64,000 nt of DNA, from contig NZ_CAAAJC010000016.1 in NCBI RefSeq assembly GCF_900640175.1, forward strand, positions 1 through 64,000, given 5' to 3'. Position numbers and translations under genes: made by a program. The DNA comes from Legionella sp. W10-070 (GTDB lineage Bacteria; Pseudomonadota; Gammaproteobacteria; Legionellales; Legionellaceae). Shown here one piece after another: positions 23,958 to 34,855 of the stretch. Positions within the stretch are counted from its first letter, which is position 1. Each line of letters opens with the position of its first letter. Below the pieces are notes generated by a model. The model ran no database searches. It saw only the letters and a program-made list of their open reading frames with translations, and was not told where the DNA came from.

Positions 23958-26342
23958 TTATGGACTGCTCATGCAATCAACCAGTTGCGTCGTTGTTGCA
24001 AGCAGGGTGGCGGTATGGGTGGGTTTAAAGAAGAAAATCTGCCGATAATCGCTTTCTTGCCTGCCCTTGATTAAATTCATCAGGGAGGCACATAATTCGG
24101 CCAGCCATTCAGATAGCTTTAACACCCCCCTGTGTCGTTGCAAAGGTTGATAGCGCGGGTCATGAATACTGGCGCCAAGATTTTTTAATCCGGGATGATG
24201 AGGATTTGTTTCAGCCAAAAGCGTTGCCTGGTGGAGAGTATGGGTCGCCTGGCGCAGTAGCTCGGCTTCTTTGGGGTGATTTTTTTGCAGTGCATCTTGC
24301 TGCTTATATAGCGCCTGCAGCTTTAACTTTAAATTTTTATCCTGAACATCCATTAATTTTTCATTCCCAACCGGAAAAGCTGGTTTGAGACAGGTTAGTT
24401 TTTCCCAGGAATGAGAAGGGTCGGGACAAATGACTTGATAAGCCTTTAACACAGGGTATTCATTCCCAACAGTGTTTTCTAATTCAAATAAAATGTCGTG
24501 CAATAGCTGGCAAGCTTGATTACATGTTATTTCATCATTAACTTTTGCCTGCAGGGTGATAAATAAAATCTGATACCACTCCGCTAACTCATTGGGAATG
24601 ACGATATTAAATTGACAAATATACTGGTTCCATGAAATTAGTTTATCCTGGTAGGACATAATGGCTTTAGAATTATCCTTCATTTTTTCTTCAGGATGGT
24701 TGGCTGCTGCTGTTGGTTGCTCAGTTAAGGCGGTAATTTGTAAGTTTACACAGCGTGCGATGGAAGCAATCCTGGCCTCAAGATTACTGCAATCAGCTAA
24801 GTCTGACAGTTTTTTTTCCTGGCCAGCAAGGGTTATTTGTAAATGATGGCGGGTTTTCTTAAGATTTTTTAGTTCATCATTCAGGTCATTGAAGCTATCA
24901 ATCGCATTAATAGCTGTTTTGCAGCGGCTAATTTTTTCAGCATAGTCCAACAGGTTGCTTTGCCGGGTTGCTTCTGAAGCTTCTAAAGAAGCAATTTCTT
25001 CCTCGCTGAGCATTAATTCGGATGTTTCAATCATTAAGCAATTCGTGGTGCGTAATTCTAATACTTTGCTGTCCAGTTCCTGTAAACGCTGCAGAAGAGT
25101 CAATGCTTCACCAAATGCCCCAATCTGTTTACTTAAAGGACCCATTGTTTCAATGATGTCGGATAACAAAGAAACGGGATTGATAGCTGCTGAATAGTCA
25201 GAATTCCATTCACACAGTAGTTTTAACCCCCTTTGCTGAAGTTCTGGATCAATGGCATGCTGAGGTGGTTGTGGTGAGCTAGACAGGAGATTTTGGCTAT
25301 CAATGATTTGCTGGTGCAGGCTGTTTATGTCATCCGTTAGCTGGTTATGGCTATGCAATAATTTCAGGTAATGCGCTTTTGTCTGTTGTTGGTTTAAGCG
25401 GTTCTTGTAATCGGCATCCATCTGCCAATTGTACCAGGCAACAGGATTAAAAAAGGAGGCATCCCAGCTTGCAGTTTGTTGTTGTTTATGAATAAATTCG
25501 GTTTTGTCATTGACCGACTGATACGTCTGGTGAAGACTTTCTTTAACGTCTGGCGGTAATGGACAATTATCAAGCTGGAACCCGACACGATGTAATTCTG
25601 CTTTAATTTTTCTAGTCAATTGCGTTTTATTTTCTATTGCCAGTCGAATTTCTTCCGCTGAAACAATTTCTGCTAATTCCTGCTGTGTCTTTTCGAGTTG
25701 ATGTTGTAGATTAAGCAGCGATTGCTGCTTGGCCTGTAATCTTTCATAACTCTGCATAAATTCTGCAGGATTAGCAATGCTAGTTGTCAGGTTGTATGTT
25801 CTTAATCGCTCAATTATGGCGGTACGCTCACGCAAGGATTGGGCAAGATCTAAGCGAATACTTTCCAGTCGGGATACACTATATTGTGTTTGCAGAATAT
25901 CCAGATAAGAAAGGAGCAAGTTTCGCTGTTGCCGCAAATCACAGGCAATGTGCATTGCAATAAGGGGATTATGGCTCTTTAAGTAGGCATTGTATTCATC
26001 CAGCAGAGAGGAAATCAGGCTTCGCTTTTCTTCATATAACAGACGGTTCTTTTCGACTTGCCTTATCTTTTGCCTGACTGTGTCCATTTGATGGTCGAGT
26101 TCAGTTAATTCTTCGGCTAAATTTTTGCGCATTTGCTGTTCGTCGGCTAACTGCTTCCAGCCGATAAGCTGTATTTTTATATTACGAAGTGCATGCCAGC
26201 TTGAAATGCAGTCTTTGGGAAGGAGGGCGTCTGGATGGAATAGCGCATTATACTCATTAAAGATGGAGAGTAGCTGGTCTAAAGGATAGGGCTGTGAAAA
26301 ATTAGCCAATGTATGAATCAAAGCATTTATTTTGTCCTTCAT
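23958..26342 (-). CDS. large coiled-coil protein, LepA-effector-like by position
   Basis: A 794-residue protein of nearly uninterrupted alpha-helix with long heptad regions (for example ELTELDHQMDTVRQKIRQVE, LQHQLEKTQQELAEIV, IARCVNLQ) and no membrane span or signal peptide. The start at 26342 is set by a perfect AAGGAGGTG 6 bp upstream; an in-frame ATG at 26399 lacks this. It stands on the opposite strand between glmM and tpiA, where I recall L. pneumophila having the Dot/Icm effector LepA (lpg2793). That protein is coiled-coil, somewhat EEA1-like, and implicated in non-lytic release from protozoa; it is unrelated to elongation factor 4. LepA is longer in my memory, so orthology is tentative. 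Confidence 0.6.
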   Translation of the reverse strand: MKDKINALIHTLANFSQPYPLDQLLSIFNEYNALFHPDALLPKDCISSWHALRNIKIQLIGWKQLADEQQMRKNLAEELTELDHQMDTVRQKIRQVEKNRLLYEEKRSLISSLLDEYNAYLKSHNPLIAMHIACDLRQQRNLLLSYLDILQTQYSVSRLESIRLDLAQSLRERTAIIERLRTYNLTTSIANPAEFMQSYERLQAKQQSLLNLQHQLEKTQQELAEIVSAEEIRLAIENKTQLTRKIKAELHRVGFQLDNCPLPPDVKESLHQTYQSVNDKTEFIHKQQQTASWDASFFNPVAWYNWQMDADYKNRLNQQQTKAHYLKLLHSHNQLTDDINSLHQQIIDSQNLLSSSPQPPQHAIDPELQQRGLKLLCEWNSDYSAAINPVSLLSDIIETMGPLSKQIGAFGEALTLLQRLQELDSKVLELRTTNCLMIETSELMLSEEEIASLEASEATRQSNLLDYAEKISRCKTAINAIDSFNDLNDELKNLKKTRHHLQITLAGQEKKLSDLADCSNLEARIASIARCVNLQITALTEQPTAAANHPEEKMKDNSKAIMSYQDKLISWNQYICQFNIVIPNELAEWYQILFITLQAKVNDEITCNQACQLLHDILFELENTVGNEYPVLKAYQVICPDPSHSWEKLTCLKPAFPVGNEKLMDVQDKNLKLKLQALYKQQDALQKNHPKEAELLRQATHTLHQATLLAETNPHHPGLKNLGASIHDPRYQPLQRHRGVLKLSEWLAELCASLMNLIKGRQESDYRQIFFFKPTHTATLLATTTQLVDCMSSP

Positions 26343-26557
26343 CACAGCACCTCCTTGCGCATGCAATAAATTAGTGGAAATCGAGCGCCTTAATTCCATA
26401 GCTTCTATTGATTTTAACTGAACTGATTAGATTGACAAGAGTCAATTAGTATAAAATTTGTGATGTTTCTCTGCTGAAAAACAAAAAATAAGGTTCTGAT
26501 GCTATGATTTAACTTGCCTTTGATGTATAGTCACGCACCATAATCGGTGGGGGGCTG

Positions 26558-27307
26558 ATGAGGAAAAAAATAGTAGCTGGCAACTGGAAAATGAATGGCA
26601 GTATCAGCCAGATTAAGTCCTTGCTGCAACAATTGCTTCTATTAAAAAATACGCAGGGCAAGGCAACTTGTATTGTTTTCCCTCCCGCTATTTATCTTCC
26701 TTTAGTGGAAGAGTGCCTTAATGGGAGTGATATTGGCTGGGGCGCACAAAATGTATATCCCCGGGATAGCGGTGCATTTACGGGTGAGTTATCTGCCGCG
26801 ATGTTGCAGGATTACAATTGCCAGTATGTATTGGTAGGCCACTCAGAGCGTAGGCGGTTATTTGCTGAAGGCGAAAAATTTGTTGCAGAAAAATTCCACC
26901 ATGTAAAAGAACATGATATGATACCTGTTCTTTGTGTAGGTGAAACCCAGGAAGAGCGGCAACAAGGGCTGACTGAGAATGTGTTAACCAGGCAATTGCT
27001 TGCGGTAACTGAAGCTGATAATCGTTCCTTCAAGGGCTGCATTGTTGCCTATGAGCCTGTCTGGGCAATAGGAACAGGAGAGACTGCTACACCTGTACAG
27101 GTACAAGAAGTACATGAGTTAATTAGAGCCCTGGTGGCCAAGTTTAATTCTGAGGATGCAAATCGGCTGCCTATATTGTATGGCGGCAGTGTTAACGAGA
27201 AAAATGCAAGTGCATTGTTTGCCATGCCCGATGTCGATGGCGGATTGATCGGTGGTGCATCCCTTAATGCGCGACAGTTTTTGGACATAGTAGAATGTAT
27301 CAATTGA
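26558..27307 (+). CDS. tpiA: triosephosphate isomerase
   Basis: Glycolytic TIM-barrel enzyme interconverting dihydroxyacetone phosphate and glyceraldehyde-3-phosphate. The 249-residue protein shows AGNWKMNGS with the catalytic Lys near residue 11, the catalytic His in VGHSERR near residue 95, the catalytic Glu and mobile loop in [16 protein letters not shown] near residue 165, and the phosphate-binding YGGSVNEKN. Its last 13 bp overlap the start of secG, so the two are coupled. Confidence 0.96.
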   Translation: MRKKIVAGNWKMNGSISQIKSLLQQLLLLKNTQGKATCIVFPPAIYLPLVEECLNGSDIGWGAQNVYPRDSGAFTGELSAAMLQDYNCQYVLVGHSERRRLFAEGEKFVAEKFHHVKEHDMIPVLCVGETQEERQQGLTENVLTRQLLAVTEADNRSFKGCIVAYEPVWAIGTGETATPVQVQEVHELIRALVAKFNSEDANRLPILYGGSVNEKNASALFAMPDVDGGLIGGASLNARQFLDIVECIN

Positions 27308-27624
27308 TTTTAATGGTTCATGTGTTGGTTGCCCTGGCTTTAATTGGCCTGGTACTTATCCAGCATGGGAAGGGTGCTGACATTGGTGCAGCATTTGGCT
27401 CCGGGGCATCCAGTACGGTGTTCGGCAGCCAAGGCACAGGAAATTTCTTATTCAAATTAACCGGTGGTTTGGCGTTGACTTTTTTTATTACCAGCCTGTC
27501 GCTCTCCTATATGGTATCTACTCAGTACCAAAGGACAACACAGCAGGCAATACCGCAGCAAACCAGTATTCCGGAAACTAAGATTCCAGTTCCGGTTGAT
27601 AATAATGAAGATGGAAAACAATAA
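27295..27624 (+). CDS. secG: protein translocase subunit SecG
   Basis: Small accessory subunit of the SecYEG channel. The 109-residue protein has two transmembrane helices (about residues 3-21 and 52-75). The conserved linker between them ([31 protein letters not shown]) matches the family. The hydrophilic C-terminal tail is Gln/Pro rich. It begins inside the tpiA reading frame (27295 against tpiA stop at 27307) and is followed by tRNA-Leu, the usual secG-leuU order. Confidence 0.93.
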   Translation: MYQLILMVHVLVALALIGLVLIQHGKGADIGAAFGSGASSTVFGSQGTGNFLFKLTGGLALTFFITSLSLSYMVSTQYQRTTQQAIPQQTSIPETKIPVPVDNNEDGKQ

Positions 27625-27638
27625 CTAAAACTAACTAT

Positions 27639-27723
27639 GCCGAAGTGGTGGAATTGGTAGACACGCCGTCTTGAGGGGGCGGTGGCGCAAGCCGTGCCGG
27701 TTCGAGTCCGGCCTTCGGCACCA
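27639..27723 (+). tRNA. leuU: tRNA-Leu (anticodon GAG)
   Basis: An 85-nt class II tRNA with encoded CCA. The acceptor stem pairs GCCGAAG with CTTCGGC. The anticodon stem CCGTC/GGCGG (one G-U) encloses TTGAGGG with GAG at 27673-27675. A variable arm and the TTCGAGT T-loop follow. It lies 15 bp after secG and 20 bp before nuoA with no terminator on either side, so it is probably processed from a longer transcript. Confidence 0.96.
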
Positions 27724-27742
27724 TTAATCCGAGCGATATGAA

Positions 27743-28102
27743 ATGATGTTATCCCAATACTTGCCTGTACTCGTTTTTATCGTCGTTGGCCTGATTATAG
27801 GCGTTGCCATGTTGACGGCCGGTTCATTGCTAGGTCAACATAATCCTGACTCTGCTAAGAACGCACCTTATGAGTGTGGTTTCGACGCATTTGAAAGTTC
27901 TCGTATTCCTTTTGATGTGCGATTTTATCTGGTTGCTATCCTTTTTATCATATTCGATTTGGAAACTGCTTTTTTCTTTCCCTGGGCTTTGGTGTTGCGC
28001 AAGGTTGGCTGGTTTGGTTTTGCCGCGATGATGATTTTTCTTGGCCTGTTGGTTATTGGTTTTATCTATGAGTGGAAACGAGGTGCTCTGGAATGGGAAT
28101 AG
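27743..28102 (+). CDS. nuoA: NADH-quinone oxidoreductase subunit A
   Basis: Membrane subunit at the junction of the peripheral and membrane arms of complex I. It has 119 residues with three transmembrane helices and the conserved loop [27 protein letters not shown] (Cys and acidic residues near the quinone site). First of fourteen nuo genes. Start could be either of two adjacent ATG codons. Confidence 0.95.
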   Translation: MMLSQYLPVLVFIVVGLIIGVAMLTAGSLLGQHNPDSAKNAPYECGFDAFESSRIPFDVRFYLVAILFIIFDLETAFFFPWALVLRKVGWFGFAAMMIFLGLLVIGFIYEWKRGALEWE

Positions 28103-28174
28103 GGGCCTGTTCTTTTCTATTGATTAAGAATACCGTGACGTTATTATTAAACCCCGAATATATAGAGGCTTGCT

Positions 28175-28651
28175 ATGGCTGTTGCTGAATTGCAGAAGAA
28201 TGGCTTTGTTACAACCTCAGTGGACAAACTGGTTGGTTGGGCTCGTAGCGGTTCAATGTGGCCAATGACCTTTGGCTTGGCATGTTGTGCTGTTGAAATG
28301 ATGCACGTTGGTGCTGCTCGTTATGATCTGGATCGTTTTGGTGTCATTTTCAGGCCCAGCCCTCGACAGTCAGATGTGATGATTGTTGCCGGAACTCTAT
28401 GCAATAAAATGGCACCGGCTTTACGTCGCGTTTATGATCAAATGCCAGAACCAAGATGGGTTATTTCAATGGGATCCTGTGCTAATGGGGGTGGGTATTA
28501 CCATTACTCTTATTCTGTCGTGCGTGGTTGTGATCGTATTGTTCCGGTTGATGTCTATGTGCCAGGTTGTCCTCCCACGGCTGAGGCGCTTCTTTATGGC
28601 ATCATTCAATTGCAGAATAAAATCAAACGCAAGCAGATCATTGAAGCTTAA
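28175..28651 (+). CDS. nuoB: NADH-quinone oxidoreductase subunit B
   Basis: Carries cluster N2, the last Fe-S centre before quinone. The 158-residue protein has the tandem cysteines LACC (Cys37, Cys38), GSCANGG (Cys102) and VPGCPP (Cys132), the complete N2 ligand set. It is 72 bp from nuoA, the widest gap in the front part of the operon. Confidence 0.96.
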   Translation: MAVAELQKNGFVTTSVDKLVGWARSGSMWPMTFGLACCAVEMMHVGAARYDLDRFGVIFRPSPRQSDVMIVAGTLCNKMAPALRRVYDQMPEPRWVISMGSCANGGGYYHYSYSVVRGCDRIVPVDVYVPGCPPTAEALLYGIIQLQNKIKRKQIIEA

Positions 28652-28671
28652 GACCAGGTGGTGCATATCAG

Positions 28672-29358
28672 ATGACTAAATTAACAAATTTGGCTGAAAA
28701 ATTAACGACGGAATTAGACGGGCTTATTTCTTCAATTAATTTGGCTAATGATGAAATTACCTTGGAGTGTGAGGCCAATTATATTAAAGCTGCTTTATAT
28801 CAATTGCGCGATCATGAGGAATTTGCTTTTGAACAGCTCATTGACCTTTGTGCGGTCGATTATCTCCAATATGGAGAATATGATTGGGAAACGGAGTCTG
28901 CTACTGAAAGTGGATTTTCCAGAGGGGTTGAGCGGCAGGAAGCAAGAGCTTATGCATTGACCAAGCCACGTTTTGCTGTTGTATATCATCTGCTTTCAAT
29001 AAAGAAGAATCATCGTGTGCGGGTAAAAGTTTTTGTTGATGAATCTTATTTGGTCGTTCCCTCCGTGCATGAGATTTGGAAGGCAGCCAATTGGTTTGAA
29101 CGTGAAGCTTACGATCTGTATGGGATATTATTTGAAGATCATCCCGACTTAAGGCGAATTTTAACGGATTATGGTTTTGTGGGTTATCCCTTCCGTAAGG
29201 ATTTCCCGCTTAGTGGTCATGTGGAAATGCGTTATGACGCGGGCCTGCAAAAAGTGATCTATGAACCTGTTGATATCGAGCCAAGGGTACTGGTGCCTAA
29301 AGTGATACGAAATGATAATCGCTATCTTGACATTGAAAAACACGAGGGTGAGCAATAG
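28672..29358 (+). CDS. nuoC: NADH-quinone oxidoreductase subunit C
   Basis: The 30-kDa type subunit of the peripheral arm, 228 residues. It contains [37 protein letters not shown]-type signature (here [13 protein letters not shown]), the classic complex I 30-kDa motif. It is separate from nuoD, unlike the fused nuoCD of enterobacteria and Pseudomonas; nuoD begins 2 bp after it ends. Confidence 0.95.
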   Translation: MTKLTNLAEKLTTELDGLISSINLANDEITLECEANYIKAALYQLRDHEEFAFEQLIDLCAVDYLQYGEYDWETESATESGFSRGVERQEARAYALTKPRFAVVYHLLSIKKNHRVRVKVFVDESYLVVPSVHEIWKAANWFEREAYDLYGILFEDHPDLRRILTDYGFVGYPFRKDFPLSGHVEMRYDAGLQKVIYEPVDIEPRVLVPKVIRNDNRYLDIEKHEGEQ

Positions 29359-29360
29359 CA

Positions 29361-30614
29361 ATGATCGAATTAAAGAATTACACGCTCAATTTTGGCCCCC
29401 AGCACCCGGCAGCACATGGTGTGCTCCGTCTCGTGTTAGAGCTGGAAGGTGAGACTATTGTTCGTGCTGACCCACATATTGGTTTGCTTCATCGTGCAAC
29501 GGAAAAATTAGCGGAAACCAAGCCTTATATACAGAATATTGGCTATATGGACAGGTTAGATTACGTGTCCATGATGTGCAATGAACATGCTTATGTTCTG
29601 GCAATTGAAAAATTGCTTGGCATTGAAGCGCCTGTTCGGGCACAGTATATTCGCACGATGTTCGATGAGGTTACCCGGATACTGAATCATTTGCTTTGGC
29701 TTGGCGCCACCGCCCTGGATATCGGTGCTATGACTGTATTCCTCTATTGCTTTCGTGAAAGGGAAGATTTGTTCGATTGCTATGAAGCGGTTTCTGGCGC
29801 ACGCATGCATGCCAAGTATTATCGTCCAGGAGGCGTTGCCCGGGATCTGCCGGATACAATGGCTCAATACAAGCCTTCTCGCTGGCATAATGAGCGCGAG
29901 GTTGAAAAAATGAACAAAGATCGCCAGGGAAGTCTTCTTGATTTCCTGTGGGCGTTTACTGAACGTTTTCCCAAGCGGGTAGACGAATATGAAACCTTGC
30001 TTACAGATAACCGAATCTGGAAGCAACGAACGGTAGATATTGGTGTCGTTTCTCCTGAGACTGCTTTACAGTGGGGGTTTACCGGGCCAATGCTCCGTGG
30101 CTCTGGAATTGCCTGGGACTTGCGTAAAAAACAACCCTACGCAGCCTATGATAAAGTTGATTTTGATATTCCTGTAGGAAAAACGGGAGATTGTTACGAC
30201 CGCTATTTGGTTCGTGTAGCAGAATTGCGCCAATCTAACCGAATTATCAGGCAATGCATTGAGTGGCTGCGGAAAAATCCTGGGCCAGTAAAGCTAGATG
30301 ATCATAAGATAACCCCTCCGACACGTGAAAAAATGAAGCATGATATGGAGGCGTTGATCCATCATTTTAAATTATTTACCGAAGGTTTTTGTTTGCCTGC
30401 AGGAGAAGTTTATACTGCGGTTGAGGCGCCTAAGGGAGAGTTTGGTATTTACCTGGTGTCGGATGGGGCTAACAAACCTTACCGCGTCAAGATCAGGGCG
30501 CCGGGTTTTGCTCATTTGTCAAGTTATGATGAAATGGTCAGGGGGCATATGCTTGCCGATGGGGTTGCCATTCTTGCAAGCCAGGATATAGTGTTTGGTG
30601 AAATTGACCGTTAG
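29361..30614 (+). CDS. nuoD: NADH-quinone oxidoreductase subunit D
   Basis: The 49-kDa type subunit that forms the quinone cavity with NuoB. The 417-residue protein opens with [16 protein letters not shown], whose His belongs to the quinone headgroup site. It contains [10 protein letters not shown] and the C-terminal APGFAHL motif. It shares ancestry with the large subunit of NiFe hydrogenase, but the metal-binding cysteines are absent, as expected. Confidence 0.96.
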   Translation: MIELKNYTLNFGPQHPAAHGVLRLVLELEGETIVRADPHIGLLHRATEKLAETKPYIQNIGYMDRLDYVSMMCNEHAYVLAIEKLLGIEAPVRAQYIRTMFDEVTRILNHLLWLGATALDIGAMTVFLYCFREREDLFDCYEAVSGARMHAKYYRPGGVARDLPDTMAQYKPSRWHNEREVEKMNKDRQGSLLDFLWAFTERFPKRVDEYETLLTDNRIWKQRTVDIGVVSPETALQWGFTGPMLRGSGIAWDLRKKQPYAAYDKVDFDIPVGKTGDCYDRYLVRVAELRQSNRIIRQCIEWLRKNPGPVKLDDHKITPPTREKMKHDMEALIHHFKLFTEGFCLPAGEVYTAVEAPKGEFGIYLVSDGANKPYRVKIRAPGFAHLSSYDEMVRGHMLADGVAILASQDIVFGEIDR

Positions 30615-30674
30615 CGATAAGCCCCGGGTTAGCGGCAGCACCGCTTTGATTATCAAGTATTAAGGTTAAAAAGA

Positions 30675-31181
30675 ATGTCTGAAAGTTCAGCTAAATTACT
30701 TCGGCAATTAGTTTCGTCTGCAGGGATGGATGAAATTGACCAGTGGATTGCCAAATATCCTGCAGATGAAAAGCAGTCAGCAGTGATGCGGGCATTAATG
30801 GTTGTTCAGGAAGAGCATGGCTACTTAACATCAGAGCAGATGGATGCAGTGGCTGAATACCTGGATATGCCTGCCATTGCCGTTTATGAGGTGGCGTCTT
30901 TTTATACAATGTATGAGCATAAACCCCTTGGTCGGCACTTGGTGAATGTATGTACCAATATTTCATGCAAGCTTTGTGGCTCTGCAGAAATAGTCGGCCA
31001 TTTAGAGAAAAAGCTGGGTATCAAACTTGGCGAAACAACATCCGATGGAAGATATACCCTAAGGTCAGTGGAATGTTTGGGGGCATGTGCCAATGCTCCA
31101 ATGATGCAGGTAAACAAAGATTATCATGAAAATCTGACTCCTGATGATATGATTGACAAGATTTTGGAGCAATACCAATGA
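30675..31181 (+). CDS. nuoE: NADH-quinone oxidoreductase subunit E
   Basis: The 24-kDa type subunit holding the [2Fe-2S] cluster N1a. In 168 residues the four cysteines appear in CTNISC near residue 95 and CLGACANAP near residue 136, on a thioredoxin-like fold. It has the usual helical N-terminal region with the stretch ALMVVQEEHGYL. It lies 60 bp after nuoD and 18 bp before nuoF. Confidence 0.95.
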   Translation: MSESSAKLLRQLVSSAGMDEIDQWIAKYPADEKQSAVMRALMVVQEEHGYLTSEQMDAVAEYLDMPAIAVYEVASFYTMYEHKPLGRHLVNVCTNISCKLCGSAEIVGHLEKKLGIKLGETTSDGRYTLRSVECLGACANAPMMQVNKDYHENLTPDDMIDKILEQYQ

Positions 31182-31199
31182 ACGTAGAGGTGGGTTGTC

Positions 31200-32477
31200 A
31201 TGGTTGAATTAAATCAGGTCTGTTACCGGACATTTCATTTGGATGAGCCTTGGACATTGGCCGCTTATAAAAGTATTGGCGGCTATAGCGTATGGCAGCG
31301 TATTCTAAGGGAACAGACACCGCCCCAACAAATAATTGAGGAATTAAAAACGTCCGCGCTGCGTGGGCGCGGAGGCGCGGGTTTCCCTACTGGTTTGAAG
31401 TGGAGTTTTATGAACCGCAATACGCCAGTCCAGAAATATGTTGTATGCAACTCCGATGAAGGAGAGCCTGGAACCTGCAAAGACAGGGAAATACTAAGCC
31501 GTAACCCCCATCAGTTGATTGAGGGAATGGCTATCGCTGGTTACACTATGGGTTCTACCGCAGGTTATAACTATATTCGCGGCGAATTCTGGCTGCCCTA
31601 TCAGCGTATGGAAGCTGCGCTCAAAGAAGCATATGCTGCCGGTTTACTGGGTAAAAATATTTTAGGCAGTGGTGTAGACTTTGATTTATATAATCATTTA
31701 GGCGCTGGTGCTTACATCTGCGGCGAAGAGACGGCATTGCTGAATTCCCTTGAAGGAAAGAAAGGGCAACCGCGTTTTAAACCGCCATTTCCTGCAAATT
31801 ATGGTTTATATGGCAAGCCAACTACCATCAACAATACAGAGACGTTTGCCTCTGTTCCCGTTATCCTGGAGAAAGGCGGAGAATGGTTCCTTAAACTTGG
31901 TAAGCCAAACAATGGTGGTGCTAAGTGTTTTAGTGTCAGCGGCCATGTCAATAAGCCCGGGAATTTTGAAATTCCCTTGGGAACCCCCTTCAAAACGCTT
32001 CTTGAATTGGCGGGCGGCGTACGCGAAGGTCGTAAGATTAAGGCTGTCATACCTGGCGGTACCTCAATGAAGGTATTGCCAGGCGATGTGATGATGGAAT
32101 TGGATATGGATTATGACAGCATCCAAAAGGCCGGTTCTGGTTTGGGGTCCGGTGCAGTAATTATTATGGATGAAACAACCTGCATGGTAGATGCTCTTTA
32201 TCGCATCTCTGAGTTTTATATGGACGAGTCATGTGGGCAATGCACCCCATGCCGTGAAGGAACAGGCTGGATGGTGCGATTGCTCCATCGGATTAAAGAA
32301 GGGCATGGTGAGCCGGGTGATATTGAAAAGCTTGTAAATGTTGCTGACAAGATTGAAGGACGCACCATCTGTGCTTTAGGCGAAGCTGCTGCATGGCCCG
32401 TGCAAAGTTTTGTGAAGCAATTTTACCATGAATTTGATTATTTCATTAAGCATAAACGCTCTATCGTTGCAGCATAA
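31200..32477 (+). CDS. nuoF: NADH-quinone oxidoreductase subunit F
   Basis: The NADH-oxidising subunit with FMN and cluster N3. The 425-residue protein shows the nucleotide loop [13 protein letters not shown] near residue 57, the FMN region [14 protein letters not shown] near residue 177, and the cluster motif [16 protein letters not shown] near residue 345 with a further Cys in TICALGEAA. Confidence 0.96.
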   Translation: MVELNQVCYRTFHLDEPWTLAAYKSIGGYSVWQRILREQTPPQQIIEELKTSALRGRGGAGFPTGLKWSFMNRNTPVQKYVVCNSDEGEPGTCKDREILSRNPHQLIEGMAIAGYTMGSTAGYNYIRGEFWLPYQRMEAALKEAYAAGLLGKNILGSGVDFDLYNHLGAGAYICGEETALLNSLEGKKGQPRFKPPFPANYGLYGKPTTINNTETFASVPVILEKGGEWFLKLGKPNNGGAKCFSVSGHVNKPGNFEIPLGTPFKTLLELAGGVREGRKIKAVIPGGTSMKVLPGDVMMELDMDYDSIQKAGSGLGSGAVIIMDETTCMVDALYRISEFYMDESCGQCTPCREGTGWMVRLLHRIKEGHGEPGDIEKLVNVADKIEGRTICALGEAAAWPVQSFVKQFYHEFDYFIKHKRSIVAA

Positions 32478-32494
32478 TTGAGAAGGTTTGAACA

Positions 32495-34843
32495 ATGGCC
32501 ACCATTGAGATCGACGGTAAAACATTTGAAGTTGAAAACGGTAAGATGATTATAGAAGTAGCTGATGAAGCAGGAATCTATATCCCTCGCTTTTGCTACC
32601 ATAAAAAATTGTCAGTCGCTGCTAATTGCCGCATGTGTCTTGTTGAAGTTGAGAATGGACGCAAGCCGGTACCTGCTTGTGCCACGCCAATTACCAATGG
32701 CATGAAAGTATTTACAAAATCAGAAGAAACGCTTCGTTCGCAGCAGGCGGTAATGGAGTTTCTGCTGATTAACCATCCACTTGACTGTCCTATTTGTGAT
32801 CAGGGTGGAGAGTGCGAACTGCAAGATATTTCAATGGGGTTTGGCTATGATTCTTCAGAGTATGAGGAAAGCAAGCGTTCAGTAGCGGATGATGATCTCG
32901 GCTCATTGATTGCCACAGAAATGACCCGTTGTATTCACTGCACAAGATGCGTCCGTTTTGGCGAGGAGGTGGCAGGACTGCGGGAACTGGGTGCAACAGG
33001 CCGTGGTGAAGCAATGCAGATTGGGACCTATGTGAAACACAGTATTGTTTCAGAGGTTTCTGGCAATGTGATCGATCTGTGTCCGGTAGGGGCTTTAACC
33101 TCCAAGCCTTTTCGCTTTACTGCCAGGGCTTGGGAACTGACCCAGCATGACAGTATAGCGCCTCATGACTGTTTGGGCTCTAATGTTTATTTGCATGTCC
33201 GCCGCAATACATTAATGCGGGCTGTCCCAAGGGAAAATGAATCAATCAATGAAACCTGGTTGTCTGACAGGGATCGGTTCAGTTATCTTGGCTTAAATCA
33301 CGAGGCTCGGGCTTCCCAGCCGATGATTAAACGTGATGGCCAATGGGAAACGGTGGATTGGCCAACGGCACTAAAATTTACCGCGGAAGGCATCAGCCGT
33401 GTTATCAAACAACACGGTCCTGAGCAATTTGCAGCATTTGCTTCTCCTTCCTCTACCGTGGAAGAGTTTTACCTGTTGCAAAAATTAATGCGGGAGCTTG
33501 GTGTTAATAACCTTGATCACCGCATTCACCATACCGATTTCCGTGATCAGGATAACCAGGAAATCTTGCCAGCCAGCTCTTTAAGCTATGCTGAGCTGGA
33601 AAATCAGCACAATATCCTCATCCTGGGCTGTAACATTCATCGGGAAGTACCGCTTGCTGGCGTGCGGGTTCGCAAGGCTTTCAGGAATGGCGCTAAAATT
33701 TTTGCAATTAATTCCGTAGACTATGAATATCATTTTGATGTGGCTGAAAAGGTAATTGCATCCCCACAAGAATTGCCTATGCAGGTTGCAAAGCTTATCC
33801 TGGCAATGACTAAAGAGGTGACAAAGCTGCCGCCTGAAGTGCAAAAATTACTGATCGGCCTGCAACCTGATGAAACGACTCAGGCAATAGCCGAGGCACT
33901 AACCCAGCCCAATGCTGCCGTTATTATGGGTGCCCTTTGTGAAAATCACCCTGATGCTGCTTTATTACGCACCTTTGCATATTTGATGGAGCAATCTGGC
34001 GTGCGTATACTAAGGTTAACGACAGGCGCAAATAGTGCTGGTGCCTGCCTGGCGGGGATGTTGCCTCATCGTACGCTTGGCGGTAAAACCATCGAAAATC
34101 CAGGATTGGATATCCAGGCTGCTTTAAGTGCCAAACTAAAAGGCTATCTGCTTTGTGCCGTAGAGCCAGGTTATGATTTTGCCAACCCTTACCGTGCCAG
34201 ACAAGCCATGCTTGGCGCTGAATTCGTGGTAATGCTATCCGCATTTCAACATGAGTCGATGCAGGATTATGCTGATGTCATCCTGCCTATAGCGCCCTAT
34301 ACTGAAACCTCCGGCACTTATATTAATGTTGATAGGGTATGGCAAACAGTTAAAGGTGCCTTGTCACCTCACGCAGAAGCCAGGCCAGCCTGGAAAGTAA
34401 TCAGGGTGTTAGGAAATTTGCTGCACTGCAAGGGTTTTGAGTACACCTCTTCCGAGGATGTCCTTAATGAAGTCAAATCCCAGGCGAATCTGGCCGCGGA
34501 AATTAAATATCAACCTTACTACCCTGAATCATTGCCATTAAGTAATCAACAATTGATTCGCCTCGGTGAATGGCCCTTATATCGTTCAGATATGATTGTT
34601 CGTCATGCCCAGGCCCTACAGGTTTGTGCTGCAGCAGAAGCAGCATGCATCAGGATTCATCCTTCAACAGCAGATAGACTGAAATTAGGTGAAGCTGCTA
34701 CTGTATCTCAAGGTGATATTGAGATAACATTGCCGCTTAAACGCGATGAACGAATAGCACCCGATGTGGTGTGGGTAGCAAATGCAATGCCAGAGACAAT
34801 TGACCTGGGGCACTCTTTTGCTGCAATAACTATTAAGCGCTAA
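32495..34843 (+). CDS. nuoG: NADH-quinone oxidoreductase subunit G
   Basis: Large Fe-S subunit of the peripheral arm, 782 residues. N-terminal [2Fe-2S] cysteines appear in PRFCYH, ANCRMC and PACATP. The His-Cys cluster is in HPLDCPICDQGGECELQD, and the next [4Fe-4S] in TRCIHCTRC with DLCPVGAL. The optional N7 cluster site seen in E. coli is lacking: the region reads HDCLGSNV with one Cys. The C-terminal molybdopterin-oxidoreductase-like domain is present but divergent. Confidence 0.95.
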   Translation: MATIEIDGKTFEVENGKMIIEVADEAGIYIPRFCYHKKLSVAANCRMCLVEVENGRKPVPACATPITNGMKVFTKSEETLRSQQAVMEFLLINHPLDCPICDQGGECELQDISMGFGYDSSEYEESKRSVADDDLGSLIATEMTRCIHCTRCVRFGEEVAGLRELGATGRGEAMQIGTYVKHSIVSEVSGNVIDLCPVGALTSKPFRFTARAWELTQHDSIAPHDCLGSNVYLHVRRNTLMRAVPRENESINETWLSDRDRFSYLGLNHEARASQPMIKRDGQWETVDWPTALKFTAEGISRVIKQHGPEQFAAFASPSSTVEEFYLLQKLMRELGVNNLDHRIHHTDFRDQDNQEILPASSLSYAELENQHNILILGCNIHREVPLAGVRVRKAFRNGAKIFAINSVDYEYHFDVAEKVIASPQELPMQVAKLILAMTKEVTKLPPEVQKLLIGLQPDETTQAIAEALTQPNAAVIMGALCENHPDAALLRTFAYLMEQSGVRILRLTTGANSAGACLAGMLPHRTLGGKTIENPGLDIQAALSAKLKGYLLCAVEPGYDFANPYRARQAMLGAEFVVMLSAFQHESMQDYADVILPIAPYTETSGTYINVDRVWQTVKGALSPHAEARPAWKVIRVLGNLLHCKGFEYTSSEDVLNEVKSQANLAAEIKYQPYYPESLPLSNQQLIRLGEWPLYRSDMIVRHAQALQVCAAAEAACIRIHPSTADRLKLGEAATVSQGDIEITLPLKRDERIAPDVVWVANAMPETIDLGHSFAAITIKR

Positions 34844-34855
34844 ACAGGTAAACAC

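Noticed and set aside
29556..30026. 156-codon ORF antisense to nuoD
   Set aside because: Product has no family features, while nuoD is unmistakable.
30620..30640. TAGCGATAAG after nuoD, like part of the GATAAGTGCACAGA repeat
   Set aside because: The match stops after ten bases and the rest of the repeat is absent.
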